Assembly: GCA_964016985.1 (NCBI GenBank)
Contig: OZ024827.1
Span: 77,950,335 to 78,014,334 of the forward strand
Direction: 5' to 3'
Source: Anodontia alba
Lineage: Eukaryota; Mollusca; Bivalvia; Lucinida; Lucinidae
Length of the DNA stretch: 64,000 nucleotides
Shown here: positions 11,030 through 21,925 of the stretch, in pieces
Numbering within the stretch: position 1 is the first letter of the stretch
How the letters are laid out: each line of letters begins with the position of its first letter
Made by a program: the position numbers and the translations under genes
The notes under the pieces: model-generated
What the model was told of the DNA's origin: nothing
Databases searched by the model: none
What the model saw: only the letters and a program-made list of their open reading frames with translations

Positions 11030-11845
11030 TGTCAGCTAAACATTGATTCTAAATAGTTGGAAAAATATCAGAATCCTACTTAAAGCGGTTCTCTAGTATC
11101 GTGTTGGCAATGTTTTCCAGTTGCTATAATGACAGTCCAAAATTTGGCATTACTCAATCAATATTTTATGGAATTTGCTAAAAGTTAATCATGGCATTTA
11201 TAAACATTGATCCTACTCTGTGTGCAAAATATCAGAATCCTAGCAGTTTGCTAGATATCGTGTTGAGAGGTGTTTTTTTTCCTTGCAATACATGCAAAGT
11301 CGAAAGGGGCAAAACTCAATTGTTTACGGAATTCGGTCAAAAGTTAATCAGGTCATCTAAACATTGATTCTAAATTGTGTGCAAACTGTCAGGATCCTAG
11401 CTTAAGCGGTGTTCAAGACATCGTGTTGACAAGGTTTTCCCACTCTAATTAAGGGTCGAAAGGGGCATAACTCCGCCAGTTTATCATATAATTAGCTAAA
11501 AAGTTAATCAGCACATCTAAACATTGATCCAAATAGTTGGCAAAATATCATTTTCTACTTTAAGCAATTCTCTAGATATTGTGTTGAAAAGGTTTTTAAA
11601 CTGCTATAATGACAGAGTCTGAAAACAGGAGCATTACTGAAACAATATTTGATGGAATTTGCTCTAAAATAATCAAGTCATCTAAACATTGATTCTAAAC
11701 TGTGTGCAAAATATCAGAATTCTTGCACAAGCAGTCTTCTAGATATCATGTTGACAACGTTTTCCAGTTGTAACAGAGACAAAGTCGAAAGTGACATAAC
11801 TCTTCCACTGTTTTATGAATTTTGCTCAAAAGTTAATCGTCATAC
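11030..11845. repeat. Tandem array, five ~160 bp units
   Basis: The phrase CTAAACATTGATTCTAAA recurs at about 11036, 11200, 11360, 11518 and 11682. It is followed each time by TGCAAAATATCAGAATCC and TCTAGATATCGTGTTGA. The ~160 bp unit size matches the core repeats of pearl-type elements in bivalves, but here no ACGG microsatellite or terminal hairpin is visible. It may be a core-only remnant. Confidence 0.75.
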
Positions 11846-12303
11846 AAGGGTAGCAAATTCTTTCCTTATTCCCCTATTCAGTTACATCACATTTTTCTGT
11901 AATGGATGCATACTTTTACTTGCCATTTTGCTTCCTTTTATGCATCTGATATCTGTTGTATGCTAAAAAGAAGTTATGTCTGATATGGTAACGCATAGTG
12001 TACAAAATATATTAAATATTAGATTATAAGAAAAAAACTCACCAAATGCTTACAAATTTGGTTAAGGAGAGGCATTACGAAAACACGCCTATTCAAATAT
12101 ACGTGGCAAAAAAGTTAGGAATATTTGTATGTATGGTGAAATAAAAGGAAACTGAGACATATCTGAAATCGAAATTGATATATTTGATTACATCATTTCA
12201 TTTACAGACAAAAATCCATCCGTTGGAGTCTGTAGCACTAGAAGTGAATGAGAAAATTTGTACGGAAGATCGCTAGGGTAACCAATAAAACCTCACAAAT
12301 CTG

Positions 12304-13040
12304 TCAATATCGCGAATGTCCACCTGTTGCATCTATGCAGGCAACATAACGACGACACATACTCCTGATGAGTCTGGCAATCTGTAGCTTGGGTATCCTC
12401 CTCCACTCCTTCTGCAAGGCTGCGCCCAAAGCTTGGAGCTTTCTTGGTCGTGGAACTCTCTGTCGTACACGCTGGCCGAGAATGTCCCAAACATGCTCGA
12501 TTGGCGACAAGTCAGGGGATCGAGCAGGCCAATCGAGATGATCCACAATGTTCTGCTGCAGGAACTGCTGTACTATCCTCGCCCGATGTGGTCTTGCGGT
12601 GTCATCCTGCAGCACTACGTGGTGTTATTGAACAAAAGGCAGAACAACCGGCTGTAGCACTTCATTGATGTAGCGTTGGCCTGTCAGAGTTCCGTTAAGC
12701 ACAAGCAGCTCTGTACGGGAACGAACAGATATGCGCCCCATACCATAAGACTTCCTCCTCCATACCGGTCATGTTCAACAATGGCGCAGTTCGCGTACCT
12801 CTCACCTCTGCGACGCCAAACGCGACGTCGTCTGTCAAGCATATCCAGCAGAAACCGTGACTCGTCGGTAAAGAGTACAGTCGCCCATTGTTGGTTAGTC
12901 CATCGACGATTCTGCCTTGTTCATGCTAGCCTGTATTGTCTATGCCTCTGGGAAAGTGGCACCCCAACGTAAGGTCGCCGAGCTCTAAGTCCAGCGCTGT
13001 GAAGTCGATTCCGCACGGTTTGAACAGACACTCTTGTTCC
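12304..13040 (-). pseudogene. Tc1-like transposase fragment, left arm
   Basis: The intact end of the frame (12304-12615) reads LQDDTARPHRARIVQQFLQQ, containing the second catalytic Asp, then SPDLSPIEHVWD, the conserved third-acidic-residue region, and a C-terminus ending GGHSRY. Upstream on the minus strand, frameshifted pieces are still readable: TNNGRLYSLPTS (shifted from the TDES block), YGGGSLMVWGA and an N-terminal VRRLLEQECLF. So the first catalytic Asp region is present only out of frame, and the DNA-binding domain is mostly missing. Confidence 0.8.
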
Positions 13041-13079
13041 AGTAAGCGCCGAACAATTGCGCGAACGTCTCTCAAGAAC

Positions 13080-13505
13080 TGGAATAAGAGTGTCTGTTCA
13101 AACCCTGCGGAATCGACTTCACAGCGAACTGCGACACTGTTGAACATGACCGGTATGGAGGAGGAAGTCTTATGGTACCACGTAGTGCTGCAGGATGACA
13201 ACGCAAGACCTCATCGGGCGAGGATAGTACAGCAGTTCCTGCAGCAGAACAATATGGATCATCTCGATTGGCCTGCTGGATCCCCTGACTTGTCGCCAAT
13301 CGAGCATGTTTGGTACATTCTCGCCCAGCGTGTACGACAGAGTTCCACGACCACGAACGCTCCAACTTTTGGGCGCAGCCTTGCAGGAGGAGTGGAGGGG
13401 GATATCCCAGCTACAGATTGCCAGACTCATCAGGAGTATGCGTCGTCGTTGTGTGGCCTGCATAGATGCAACAGGTGGACATACGCGATATTGACAGATT
13501 TGTGA
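13080..13505 (+). pseudogene. Tc1-like transposase fragment, right arm
   Basis: The inverted partner of the left-arm fragment. It has a short ECLFKPCGIDF start, EHDRYGGG-type sequence out of frame, then LQDDNARPHRARIVQQFLQQ and SPDLSPIEHVWY in the 13177-13505 stretch. The segment between the N-terminal piece and GGGSLMV, which would hold the first catalytic Asp, is deleted. A further frameshift lies after HVWYILAQRVRQ. Confidence 0.8.
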
Positions 13506-13948
13506 GGTTTTATTGGTGACCCTAGTGATCTTCCATACAAATTTTCTCATTCGCATCTAGTGCTACAGACTCCAACGGATGGATTTTTGTCTGTAAATGA
13601 AATGATGTAATCAAATATATCATTTTCAGATTTCAGATATATCTTAGTTCCTTTTATTTCACCGTACATACAAATATCCCTAACTTTTTTTGCCACGTAT
13701 AGATTGAAAATTTACAATCAAAACAGGAACATTCTCAGATAAACAATTCTGATATTTTTCATATTTCTTCTCAAAACATTGATTGTGGATACTCGTAAGA
13801 ACCGCCTCGGCAAGGCGGTTCTTATGAGCACCCACAATTTATGTTTTAAGCACAATAAGAAAAAAAAAATACCCCTGTAAACCCCAGTTTTACAATATAA
13901 AAGTGGGGTTTAAGGGGATCAAAATTATATAGGCGTGTTTTTGTGATG

Positions 13949-14690
13949 GAACTTTATATACTGGCATGCTTCCGTTCTGATCCTTTCTTTAGTCGCTTAC
14001 AATGTATGTTATTTAATATTGTTTTTCTAAATAAACATGTTAAACCAAGAGACTTGGTGTGTAGGAGAGCAAACAGGAAGTCATACTATTGTCCTCCCTT
14101 GTACAAAATGGCAAAAATTCTACCATGTGCCTTCAGTCCACTTAATATGTAATTAGTTTAACGATTATAACAAACTAGCCTGCCTCGTTAAATGCAATTT
14201 TACCTGTTTTCTACTTTTTTTTTTCTTTTTTTTAATCTATTTTAAGGTTAACAAGTGACATACAAAACGAATTATGGCAGTTTGGTTGCGATGTAATCTG
14301 GTGATGCTAGAGTTCAATGTAACGTTACCTGGTTTTACCTCATTATTGTAAAAAACTTGCAAATATCCTGCTTTTCAGCAATTTTTACTCGGCTGTAACA
14401 GATGCCAAACAGGCATGCCAAGCAGGTGAAAAAATGAACTCAACCACCTGCAAGTACAGTTGTACATTAATTACAGGGACAAGCTAATTTTGCCATATAC
14501 TTTTCCACAATTTTGTACAAGGAAGACAAATTTGACATTTCATGTTTATCCTGCAGCCCAAACTGTTCTAAATTAGATATCTACTCTAAAGGAAAAAAAT
14601 TGGGTACCACGAGGAACACCTACCCCTTTTTTCCAACAGGAGGCAAAAAAAGATTTGACAGTTGCTTCCCCTGAAAGTATGTCCATTTCC
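13949..14690. other. Unassigned sequence
   Basis: No gene or clear repeat was recognised. Short poly(T) near 14215-14235. Confidence 0.4.
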
Positions 14691-14699
14691 TTTATCCTT

Positions 14700-14810
14700 T
14701 ACCACTGTCTGGGCTAATTCAGCAGACGACATATTGATGATATATTTCTTATTTGTCCCAGAAAACAGGATGGAATATCAATCTCTGTTTTCTGGGAAAA
14801 AATAAGAACC
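14700..14810. repeat. Single copy of family K inverted repeat
   Basis: CTAATTCAGCAGACGAC and CCCAGAAAACAGGAT on the left and TGTTTTCTGGGAAAAAATAAG on the right match the tandem units at 822-2170. The right half is cut by a palindromic MITE at 14811. Confidence 0.7.
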
Positions 14811-14921
14811 TACCCAGTCAGCATTCTACGTAAATCTATATCGGGCCGTCATCGGCCCGTCAGGGTAGCTGACGGGCCGATGACGGCCCGATGTAGATTT
14901 ACGTAGAATGCTAGCTGGGTA
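14811..14921. mobile_element. 111 bp palindromic MITE-D, copy 1
   Basis: A nearly perfect palindrome with TACCCAG...CTGGGTA ends, CATTCTACGTAAATCTA inside, and ATCGGGCCGTCATCGGCC towards the centre. Copies 2 and 3 are at 22939-23049 and 63294-63402. No coding capacity. Confidence 0.85.
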
Positions 14922-15086
14922 TGCCTGTAAACATAGAACATTTAAACTGATACTAGAGAGCAAACGTAGCCCTGTTTGGCTTTCAAATGGGTGAGTGCTT
15001 AACACAAGTTTTTGTATATATCAGTAACAAGTAATTTCTTTTTCAATTTCCCCCAGAAAATAGTCTATGACATTTCATGCAAGCTA

Positions 15087-15395
15087 CAGTCGACTCTCGT
15101 TATCTCGAATTCCAAAGGACTCTCTGAAACACTTCGAGATATCCGTACAACGACATATCAGAGTTGCGTAAGTGAGGAAAATAATAAATCGAACGACAAC
15201 AATTAACAAATGAATATGTAATTTGACTCCTGAAGTTAGAAATATATAAAAAATAATGAGGAAAAGAGGAGAAATTGCTCCTACAATATTTTGTTACCTG
15301 TTGTTAGATTTCCATGTTAAAACAGGGTGCAGAATTTCACTTCGATATAAGCGGTTATTCGAGATAGGCGAGTTTGAAATAACGAGGGTCGACTG
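15087..15395 (+). mobile_element. pogo/Tigger-like MITE (family I), TA insertion, intact ends
   Basis: The ends are CAGTCGACTCTCGTTATCTC and GAAATAACGAGGGTCGACTG, each flanked by TA (15085-15086 and 15396-15397). The interior has an inverted ATTTCGAGATATCC-like part and no ORF. It inserted into another family K copy whose CCCAGAAAATAG...CATTTCATGC half lies just before it. Relatives are at 17898-18238 and 56583-56900. Confidence 0.8.
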
Positions 15396-15397
15396 TA

Positions 15398-15480
15398 TCT
15401 TCGGTTTTCGTTCCTTTGAGTGTTCTTTGTTTCCAAAGGCAACCATTTAGGTTTTTATTGTAAATAAAGTCTCTCCTTCC
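15398..15480. repeat. Family F repeat fragment
   Basis: TCTTTGTTTCCAAAGGCAAC and flanking sequence match the longer family F copies near 20340 and 57250. Confidence 0.55.
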
Positions 15481-15510
15481 CGCCAATTCTTTCTTTGAAC
15501 ACAAATAAAC

Positions 15511-15742
15511 CGCCCCGTCAGAAAACGTACCTTCGGACATGTGCGCCCACTGAAGATTCAAATCAGCCTGCACTTTTGCACACTATGATCAGAAACTTCA
15601 ACGGGCGCATTTTGGATAACAAATGATTCAAAGACTCTTCCTGCGGACAAAACTGATTCTGATCATACTGAGCGGGCGCGCAAATTTATTTGAGTAATTC
15701 ATCGGCACACATGTCAAAAGGTGCGTTTTCTCACGTTTCGGC
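15511..15742. mobile_element. MITE-B, full copy
   Basis: Terminal inverted repeats: left CGTCAGAAAACGTACCTTCG followed by ACATGTGCGCCC; right the inverse, ending TTCTCACGTTTCGGC. Two internal GATCAG-type hairpins (around AATCAGCCTGCAC and TGATCATACTGAG) lie between. This ~230 bp family is one of the commonest in the window. Confidence 0.75.
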
Positions 15743-15887
15743 TTCACTGATAATGCCAGACATTATCTCACAATATTCTAAATGCGTAAGTTCAAATTCA
15801 ATTCCTGGAGGAAATGAGTTTTTTACGCTGCAACTTCTACTGTTTGTATGTTTTGCTAGAGCAGAATGTCGAAAACTATATGCACTT

Positions 15888-16385
15888 TAGCCACAACGTC
15901 AACAAACATACCATTACAAAAACACGCCTATTCAAATATATTGAAAATTGCACCACCAAAAACTGAAAATTTTCTGATAAAAAATTCTGATATTTTTCAT
16001 ATTTCTGCTAAAAACATAGATTGTGGGTACTCGTTAGAACCGCCTCGACGAGGCGGTTCTAATGAGTACCCACAATCTATGTTTTTGAGCAGAAATAAGA
16101 GAAATAATGTATACCCCTATAAACCCCAGTTTTACTATATAAAAGTGAGGTTTAAGGGGGTCAAAATTATACAGGCATGTTTTCGTGATGCCTTTAGACA
16201 CGTGCGCCAGCGAAGATTCAGATTAGCTTGTGAATTCGCACATCCTGATCGGAATCTTTACTGAGCTTATTTAGGATAGCGAAGGATGCCAATTTTCTTC
16301 GTACGAACAAAGAAGATATGACCAGACTGCACGGATGTGCAGACGGATTCGAGTCTTCGTTAGGTACAATTTCTCACACGGCGAC
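15888..16385. mobile_element. MITE-B copy split by MITE-A
   Basis: The left part AGCCACAACGTCAACAAACATAC and the right part CCTTTAGACACGTGCGCCAG join into the MITE-B consensus when the intervening MITE-A is removed. The right end reads TTCTCACACGGCGA. Confidence 0.75.
15912..16190 (+). mobile_element. MITE-A, full copy nested in MITE-B
   Basis: The ends are CATTACAAAAACACGCCTAT and ATGTTTTCGTGATG. The central ~100 bp hairpin core has perfect GAACCGCCTCGACGAGGCGG symmetry. The right side carries the TATATAAAAGTGAGG TATA-like box inside a CCCC/GGGG hairpin. Any target duplication is at most 1-2 bp. Confidence 0.85.
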
Positions 16386-16530
16386 TCATTTCTTTGGTTT
16401 TGCTGTATGGCTTCTAGTTATAATTGCTACAGAAAATGATCTTGCTATGTTTTCTTCTATCATAGTGTTTGTGTTTATTACATTTTCAGCAGTGATTTAC
16501 TGAGATTTATCAGTGAATTATAATCTATAA

Positions 16531-16987
16531 TTCACAGAGTGAATTATTTCATTTCGAACGTTCTGACGTCATCATTGCTAGGCGACGTTGCTGACGTAGT
16601 TGGTAACAACAATAACAACAGTTGGCGTTTCGCGGGAAATTTGATAAAATCATAGAAATCAGACTGCAATTTTCACGTCCAGTTATCATTTTTGAGGTAA
16701 GACCTGCAACACAGTTATTAAGTATGATTTTCTTGATAATCCAGTTCAAATTCAGTGTCTGTATTTCATGCACAGGATGATTTTTGCTATAAAGTGAAAA
16801 CAAGATGACGACTGATTTTCAAACTAAACTACGCCTCTTGAAATTCATGCACTGACTGGAACTATTTTGGTAGGTAATCATAACGGCTGAATGTAAAATT
16901 TCAAAGGTAAAACCTGTTTGAAAATGTAATAAACAGTTTATTTGGTTCTTTTGATCGATTACGGAGAAATAATTCACTAGTGTTCTA
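16531..16987. mobile_element. ~457 bp MITE with AGTGAATTATTTC terminal inverted repeats
   Basis: TIRs AGTGAATTATTTC (16538-16550) and GAAATAATTCACT (16966-16978). The interior holds an unusual run of promoter-like motifs, listed separately. No open frame of note. Confidence 0.6.
16564..16639 (+). promoter_or_regulatory. Cluster of CRE-, RFX- and E2F-like sites
   Basis: A palindromic CRE (TGACGTCA, 16564-16571), an X-box-like ATTGCTAGGCGAC (16574-16586), a second CRE half (CTGACGTAG) and a consensus E2F site TTTCGCGGGAAA (16628-16639) lie within 76 bp. GAG|GTAAGA at 16697 is a good splice-donor match about 60 bp downstream. Whether this is a working promoter carried by a MITE is untested; single motifs can arise by chance. 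Confidence 0.35.
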
Positions 16988-17358
16988 AGGCTTGCGTGTA
17001 AAAAAAACGAGTGAGCTTCTAGTTTAAATTGCTACAGAAAATGATCTTGCTATGTTTTCTTTCATCATAGTGTTTGTGATTAGGAATGTGTCACTGTGAT
17101 GTTTCATTGATGAGGTTGGGAACTCCTATGCTGACCAAACGCGTATAACTTGACTTTGATATGTCCTATCTTCGGAGTTTTTATTGTGAGTCAAACTAAA
17201 TTTCTGACCTGAGATAAATGTAAAACAGGGCTAATGTGCTGAGCTTATTAATTAATATCAATGTGTTTTGTCAACACTCGTCAGGGCCGTAGCAGTAGAT
17301 ACAGGTACGTTGTTACCTGCTTGTTTTTTTTTTTATACACAGCGATAAAGGGACATCT

Positions 17359-17600
17359 GAGCCAGCGCACGACAAAACCTGCACAAGATTTATGCGACAA
17401 GAGAAGACTCAGATCAGCCTGCGCATCCGCGTAGGCTGATCAGTCTTCGCTGATCGCATGTGCCTTCACTGACTCCAGGCTATTCAACGAGGGATGAAAG
17501 AGAATTCTTGCCATACTGGAAGGATGTATAGACTGATTTAAGTCTTTGTTGGTCATATAGGTCTTATTGTACTTTTTTTTTTTTTCGTGCTGTGGCTTAT
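17359..17600. mobile_element. MITE-C, copy 1
   Basis: Opens TGAGCCAGCGCACGACAAAA and contains GATCAGCCTGCGCATCCGCG with its complement. Ends with the inverse terminal repeat, degraded by a poly(T) insertion (GTGCTGTGGCTTA). Confidence 0.7.
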
Positions 17601-17629
17601 TTTATACGTGTACTATAAAAAGGCATGGT

Positions 17630-17890
17630 TTGAGGCCAGCAACCCATCCAGTAAATGAGCTTGAGCCGGGGCGCATCACTTATAAGATTGCATGTGCCCC
17701 AGCGAAGACTCGAATTAGCCTGCGCAACCGTACAGTCTGATCTGAGTCTTTCGCAGGACACTCTGTAAGTACATGTAGCCCAAAGGATCCAAAGAGTATT
17801 CAGGCCGAGAGTAGAGATTCTGCGAATGCACAGACTGATCTGAGTCCGCTGGGTGCACATGTAATTTTGTAGGCAATGATGTGGCCAGTC
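17630..17890. mobile_element. MITE-C-like copy, diverged
   Basis: GAGGCCAGCAACCCATCCAG at the left and TTGTAGGCAATGATGTGGCC at the right are degraded terminal repeats. Inside are GCGAAGACTCGAATTAGCC and CAGACTGATCTGAGTCCGC hairpin parts. Confidence 0.55.
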
Positions 17891-17897
17891 TACAATA

Positions 17898-18238
17898 CAG
17901 TCGACTCTCGTTATCTCGGTCCAAGGGTGTCTCTGAAATATTTCGAGATATCCGTACCTCGACATATCAGATTTGCAGAATTTATAAAAACAAAAGAGTG
18001 CGAACAACCGCATTTCACAAATGAATATGTAATTTGACTCCTGAAGTTAGAGATATATTAAAAATATTGTGGAAAAGAGGAGAAATTGCTCCTTAGGAGC
18101 AATTTTTCCAATTTTCATCAATATTTTGTTACATGTACCTGTTGTTAGATTTCCATGTTGAAACAGGGACCAGATTTTCACTTTGAGATAAGCGATTATT
18201 CGGGATAAGCGAAGTCGAGATAACGAGAATCAACTTAG
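17898..18238 (+). mobile_element. pogo-like MITE (family I), diverged copy
   Basis: Begins CAGTCGACTCTCGTTATCTC after ATA and ends in a degraded GATAACGAGAATCAACTTAG. An internal inverted ATTGCTCCTTAGGAGCAAT is present. Confidence 0.7.
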
Positions 18239-18724
18239 TAAACTCAGACTTATTGAATCAGTTCAGGAACAATAATATAATATGTACAATTCATAGTTCC
18301 AGGGTGGAGAGCAATACTCTATTTTCAGATGAATCAAAATGAATAATGATCCCAAAGGATCAGACAATAGACACAAAGCTGAAGTACTCTTGCACTTTAA
18401 TATTTCTGATTGCAATATTTTAGTGACATTTAAACTAGAAATTTGATCACTATCAATTTCATTGTAACGTATTTAATCTATACGGCTTTTGCTTTAATTG
18501 CAGATAAAATCAAATTAAATGTAATTCAGTAGGCTGTTTTAACTTTATTTTCATCTGCGTTTATTTTATTTAAAAATATCTGACATCAATAGAAAATGTT
18601 TCAATTAACTTGTGATATAATCTTTCTGCCGGATTATTTCATTTGTAAATATAACCTTTCTAATGTTACGAAAATGAAAATCACAATGCCTTCTTTGCAT
18701 TAAAAATAATATACAAAAATGAAA
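18239..18724. other. Unassigned AT-rich sequence
   Basis: No recognisable element. Confidence 0.4.
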
Positions 18725-20060
18725 CGGCACATGTTGCTTATATGTGTATTCCATCTCAAGTCATGTGCATGTGTTACTCCTAGGTATTTTTATGGAATCC
18801 ACATTTTCGAGGACCGTACCCTCTAAAGTGAAAGAAGCTTCAATCTTATTTGCTCTCTTTCTAGTTATCTGCGTTATGTTGCATGTGACTGGCTAAACTC
18901 TCATACCCTATTTTCTGGCCCAACATCCTAATCTATCTAACGTTTCAATGAGTCCTCTGTATCTCTGATTTCACGACAGAAAACACAGCTATCTGCGAAA
19001 AGTCTTATGTCTGAGTCACTGTCTGTGTAAATATAATTAATTTACAGAGATAATAATAATCGACCAAAAGCGGTCCCTTGTGGGACATCTGACAAACTGG
19101 ATCCCACTCCGAAATTTTACCGTTTACATCAGCTCGTTGTGTATAACAAAGAAAGTAATCTATCCAGCTGAGTGCCCTTCCACCAATTCAATAACCAAAT
19201 AACTTGTTTTTAAGAAGTTCATGATTTTTTTTGGAAGGGGGCGGGGGATGGGTTGTGGGGTTCAAAAGCCTTCTCGAATTCCAGAATAAATGTCAACCTG
19301 TCCTCCTTAGTCCAAGATTTTTATCAAATCGTTAATAACAGTGGTCAACTGACTTTCACAACTGTGCTTTTCCCTAAATGTATGTTGCCTGTCGGACAAG
19401 AGCTGGTATTCATCCGAGTGAACCATGATATTTAAGCATACTATATGATCAAACAACTTACATGGCACGCATGTCAGGGTCACAGAGCAATAATTACAAG
19501 TAAGAACCATAGCTCCCTTCTTAAAGAGGGGAGAAATATTTGCAAGAAGTCATTCCTCGAGAATTACACCCGTATCAAGAGGTTGCTGAAACAAATGTGC
19601 AAATACTGGACCTAGTTCATTTGCTAGCTCCTTTAGAACTCTAGGATGAAATTCATCGGGTCCTCAGCTTTTGAAAGATTCAAGCCTTTGAATAACTTAA
19701 TCACTCGTTCTGAAGACACCACAGATGATCTGGTTAACGGAACCTCATTGTACTCAGTTTTATCGAACGCATCGCTGATTTCAGAGTCTAATTCTTCTAC
19801 GCCGTTTCCTCCCCTCTTTTTAAGTGGTGGAATACCGTGCCGATTCTTTTTTGACTATTTATGTATCTGTAGAAGTCTCTGGGATATGCCTCTACATCAC
19901 CTACAAAGTTATTCACGTACAAATAATTTTCCTTGAATGCCCGCCTTTATTTTCCTTCTCAAAGATTCTAATTAAGTCCGAAATTTACCATTACCTGTCT
20001 TTTTAGCTTTTTAGCCTTTGCATGAATTTTAGTTTTTTTCTGCGAATCTTCCTTCTTATT
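18725..20060 (-). pseudogene. Degraded LINE reverse transcriptase region
   Basis: Read on the minus strand in several frames, fragments in the right order match a CR1-like LINE. There is a pre-RT part (PDEFHPRVLKELANELGPV near 19660-19610), RT core HTFREKHSCESQLTTVINDL (inside 19307-19510), and a distal part resembling CNMMQ...EGTVLENV...KYLGVT near 18900-18780. The YADD/FADD block lies in a deleted stretch. Many stops and frameshifts; an old copy. The N-terminal half of the same element lies at 20850-22190. Confidence 0.65.
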
Positions 20061-20079
20061 TCTGAAATGATCAAAGAAA

Positions 20080-20830
20080 TCAAAATGACAAACCGATTAA
20101 TGTTGGGTTTTAACATATAGTACATGTGAATACACACATAGATATCTCAAATAAAGGAGGGATTAGAACCGAGTAATGTTTGGGGGATATGCTTATCAGC
20201 TCCATAAAAATGAATGAAGTGAGCCCATTCTGGTTATTTTGAAGAACGAATACCGCTTAAGCCGGCGCTAGAGGGGCTTATGCAGCCTCGCAGACTATAG
20301 TGTTGCATATGAAGAGACTCAATCAAACCGATTTTCGTGATTTTGTGTGTACTTTGTTTCCAAAGGTAATCCTTTTCGACTTTTATTTTTCTCTACTGTA
20401 TCTGGTGTTGTGCCAGGTGGCGGCCGTAAAAAGTCTCCCCGTACATCATCATAGTGCAGGTTATATTTTATTTCCTTTGGGATCATTGAGCCTATTGAAA
20501 ATCAAATACCGCTAAAGCCAGCGCTAGACTTTTATGTAAGTCGGTTTGTGTCTGATGCTCTGGGCCTGGTCGGGCCCACCGGAGGTCTCCTGTTGGTTTT
20601 CTGTTGCTTCAGCATTTCAGATATTTCTTGCTGTCGAGTCCTCATCGTTGTTTCATCTCTGTATTCGTTTGATTTTTATGTTCTCGGAGATTTTGTACTG
20701 ATGAGTTATGAACCCTTCGTGCGGACTGAACTAATGTCTTGTGTATAACTAGGCAGAACTAAGGGCGAGGGTTGCGACAACCTGAAATCGACTTAAGCAT
20801 CCTCCCCCCCCCCCGCACACCCCCCCCCCA
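20080..20830. repeat. Family F repeat, long copy interrupting the LINE
   Basis: Contains GTGGCGGCCGTAAAAAGTCT and CTCCCCGTACATCATCATAG (about 20416-20452), shared with 23810-23960 and 57060-57110, and TTTGTTTCCAAAGGTAAT shared with 15430 and 57250. It separates the endonuclease and RT parts of one LINE. A C-rich tract lies at 20802-20832. Family type unknown. Confidence 0.6.
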
Positions 20831-20849
20831 CAAAATAAAATATTTACTG

Positions 20850-21870
20850 ACCGTTCATTGTACATCTTTGCATGTATGTCCTTTACTTTGGATAGCCGTT
20901 CAGCCAAATTTTGGGAAAGAAACTGTCCTTTTGTCTTTCTGCTTGTAGTGCTTTGATTGTGGCGCCGTGCTTTAAGGGCGTCCTTCTTTCCCTTGGACGG
21001 AAGGTGTTAGGTAGTTGTATCGATTCCTGATCATTGCCTTTCTTTCAATACTCTTGTATTGATCGAGCATCCGAGTGGCCGTTGAAGTACTTCTCCTTTG
21101 CAAATCTTAACGCATACTTTCAAAGTCACCTTTCTGACATGAATATATATTCCTCCGATGATTCTTTATATGCGGAATTAAAATTCTTAAAAATCTTGAA
21201 ATAATGTCGTGATCACTGAATAAGCCTTGCGAGTGAATAAACTGAAATTGAACCGGTAAAAAGGTAAGAATCAAGTCCAAGGTAGTTTTTTTTTATGCCG
21301 AATTGGGAAATGTATCATTTGTTCAAAGCCATGATCATCCATGATGTCAAGTAACATTTGTCCTTCGGAGTGACAGCATGGTATCAGATTTGCTGAGCCT
21401 AGCAGGCCAGACAATATTTCTGAAGTTGAAGTCACCTGGTACATAGACTGGTGGAAATGTTTTACCCTCATGCTGAGACGGAGTATGATTAAGCTGATTT
21501 CAAAACAGCTGGAAATCTACAACAGTCTCATTTTGCTGTCGATACTAACTTGCTACATAGTGTGAGAAGATTTGTTTGCAAATATTTTTACCCAAACTGA
21601 TTCAGAGTTATTTTGAAATTCCATGACGGGCATGTGAGAGATGGCTCTCTGAATAGAGTAGCATCACCCACCACCACACTATACCTACAGGTTTCTTGCA
21701 ACAGTTCAGAAGTTGTAATTGTGCTGTCTATTTTTTTTAATAAACACAACATGTAGTTGTTGAGCACCTAGTAAAGCCAAAAACTCCAGGATTTTGCCTC
21801 TGATACCATTGATGTTTATACTGCAAAATTTTAATCCTTTAATAAAACTGGGCTTAGTTGTGTCAGGGGT
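20850..21870 (-). pseudogene. LINE apurinic-type endonuclease domain, degraded
   Basis: Minus-strand reading, with frameshifts, gives an N-terminal NGIRGKILEFLA-like stretch near 21800, then PGDFNFRNI (the GDFN motif) near 21430. LDIMDDHGFEQMIHFPIRH lies in the 21271-21471 frame, followed by FSDHDII near 21220. GDFN and SDHD are catalytic motifs of the endonuclease/exonuclease/phosphatase fold used by LINEs to nick DNA. Downstream of this, towards 20850, only degraded sequence remains. Confidence 0.65.
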
Positions 21871-21925
21871 TGGGGATTTATTTTTTCCTTGTTTAAATCT
21901 GTTTTGATTTCCCAGTTCAATGAGT

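Larger units (their letters stand above)
12102..13697. mobile_element. Head-to-head palindromic Tc1/mariner-like element
   Basis: The ends are CGTGGCAAAAAAGTTAGGAA and its inverse (TAACTTTTTTTGCCACG), with TA duplicated outside. Almost the whole element is one inverted repeat. The left arm is 12102-13042, the right arm 13079-13697, and the loop about 36 bp. Each arm carries the 3' half of a Tc1-type transposase gene reading outward towards its end. The right arm has lost about 320 bp internally. It is a nonautonomous inverted dimer; it could move only if a related transposase recognises its ends. Confidence 0.85.
12073..13948 (+). mobile_element. MITE-A copy split by a palindromic Tc1-like element
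   Basis: The left end CATTACGAAAACACGCCTAT starts at 12073. The copy breaks off at 12101 and resumes at 13700 with GATTGAAAATTTA, passes through the hairpin core (GAACCGCCTCGG/CGGCAAGGCGGTTC near 13800), the CCCCTGTAAACCCC/GTGGGGTTTAAGGGG box and ends GTGATG at 13948. The inserted DNA is a Tc1-like element with TA on both sides. Confidence 0.85.
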
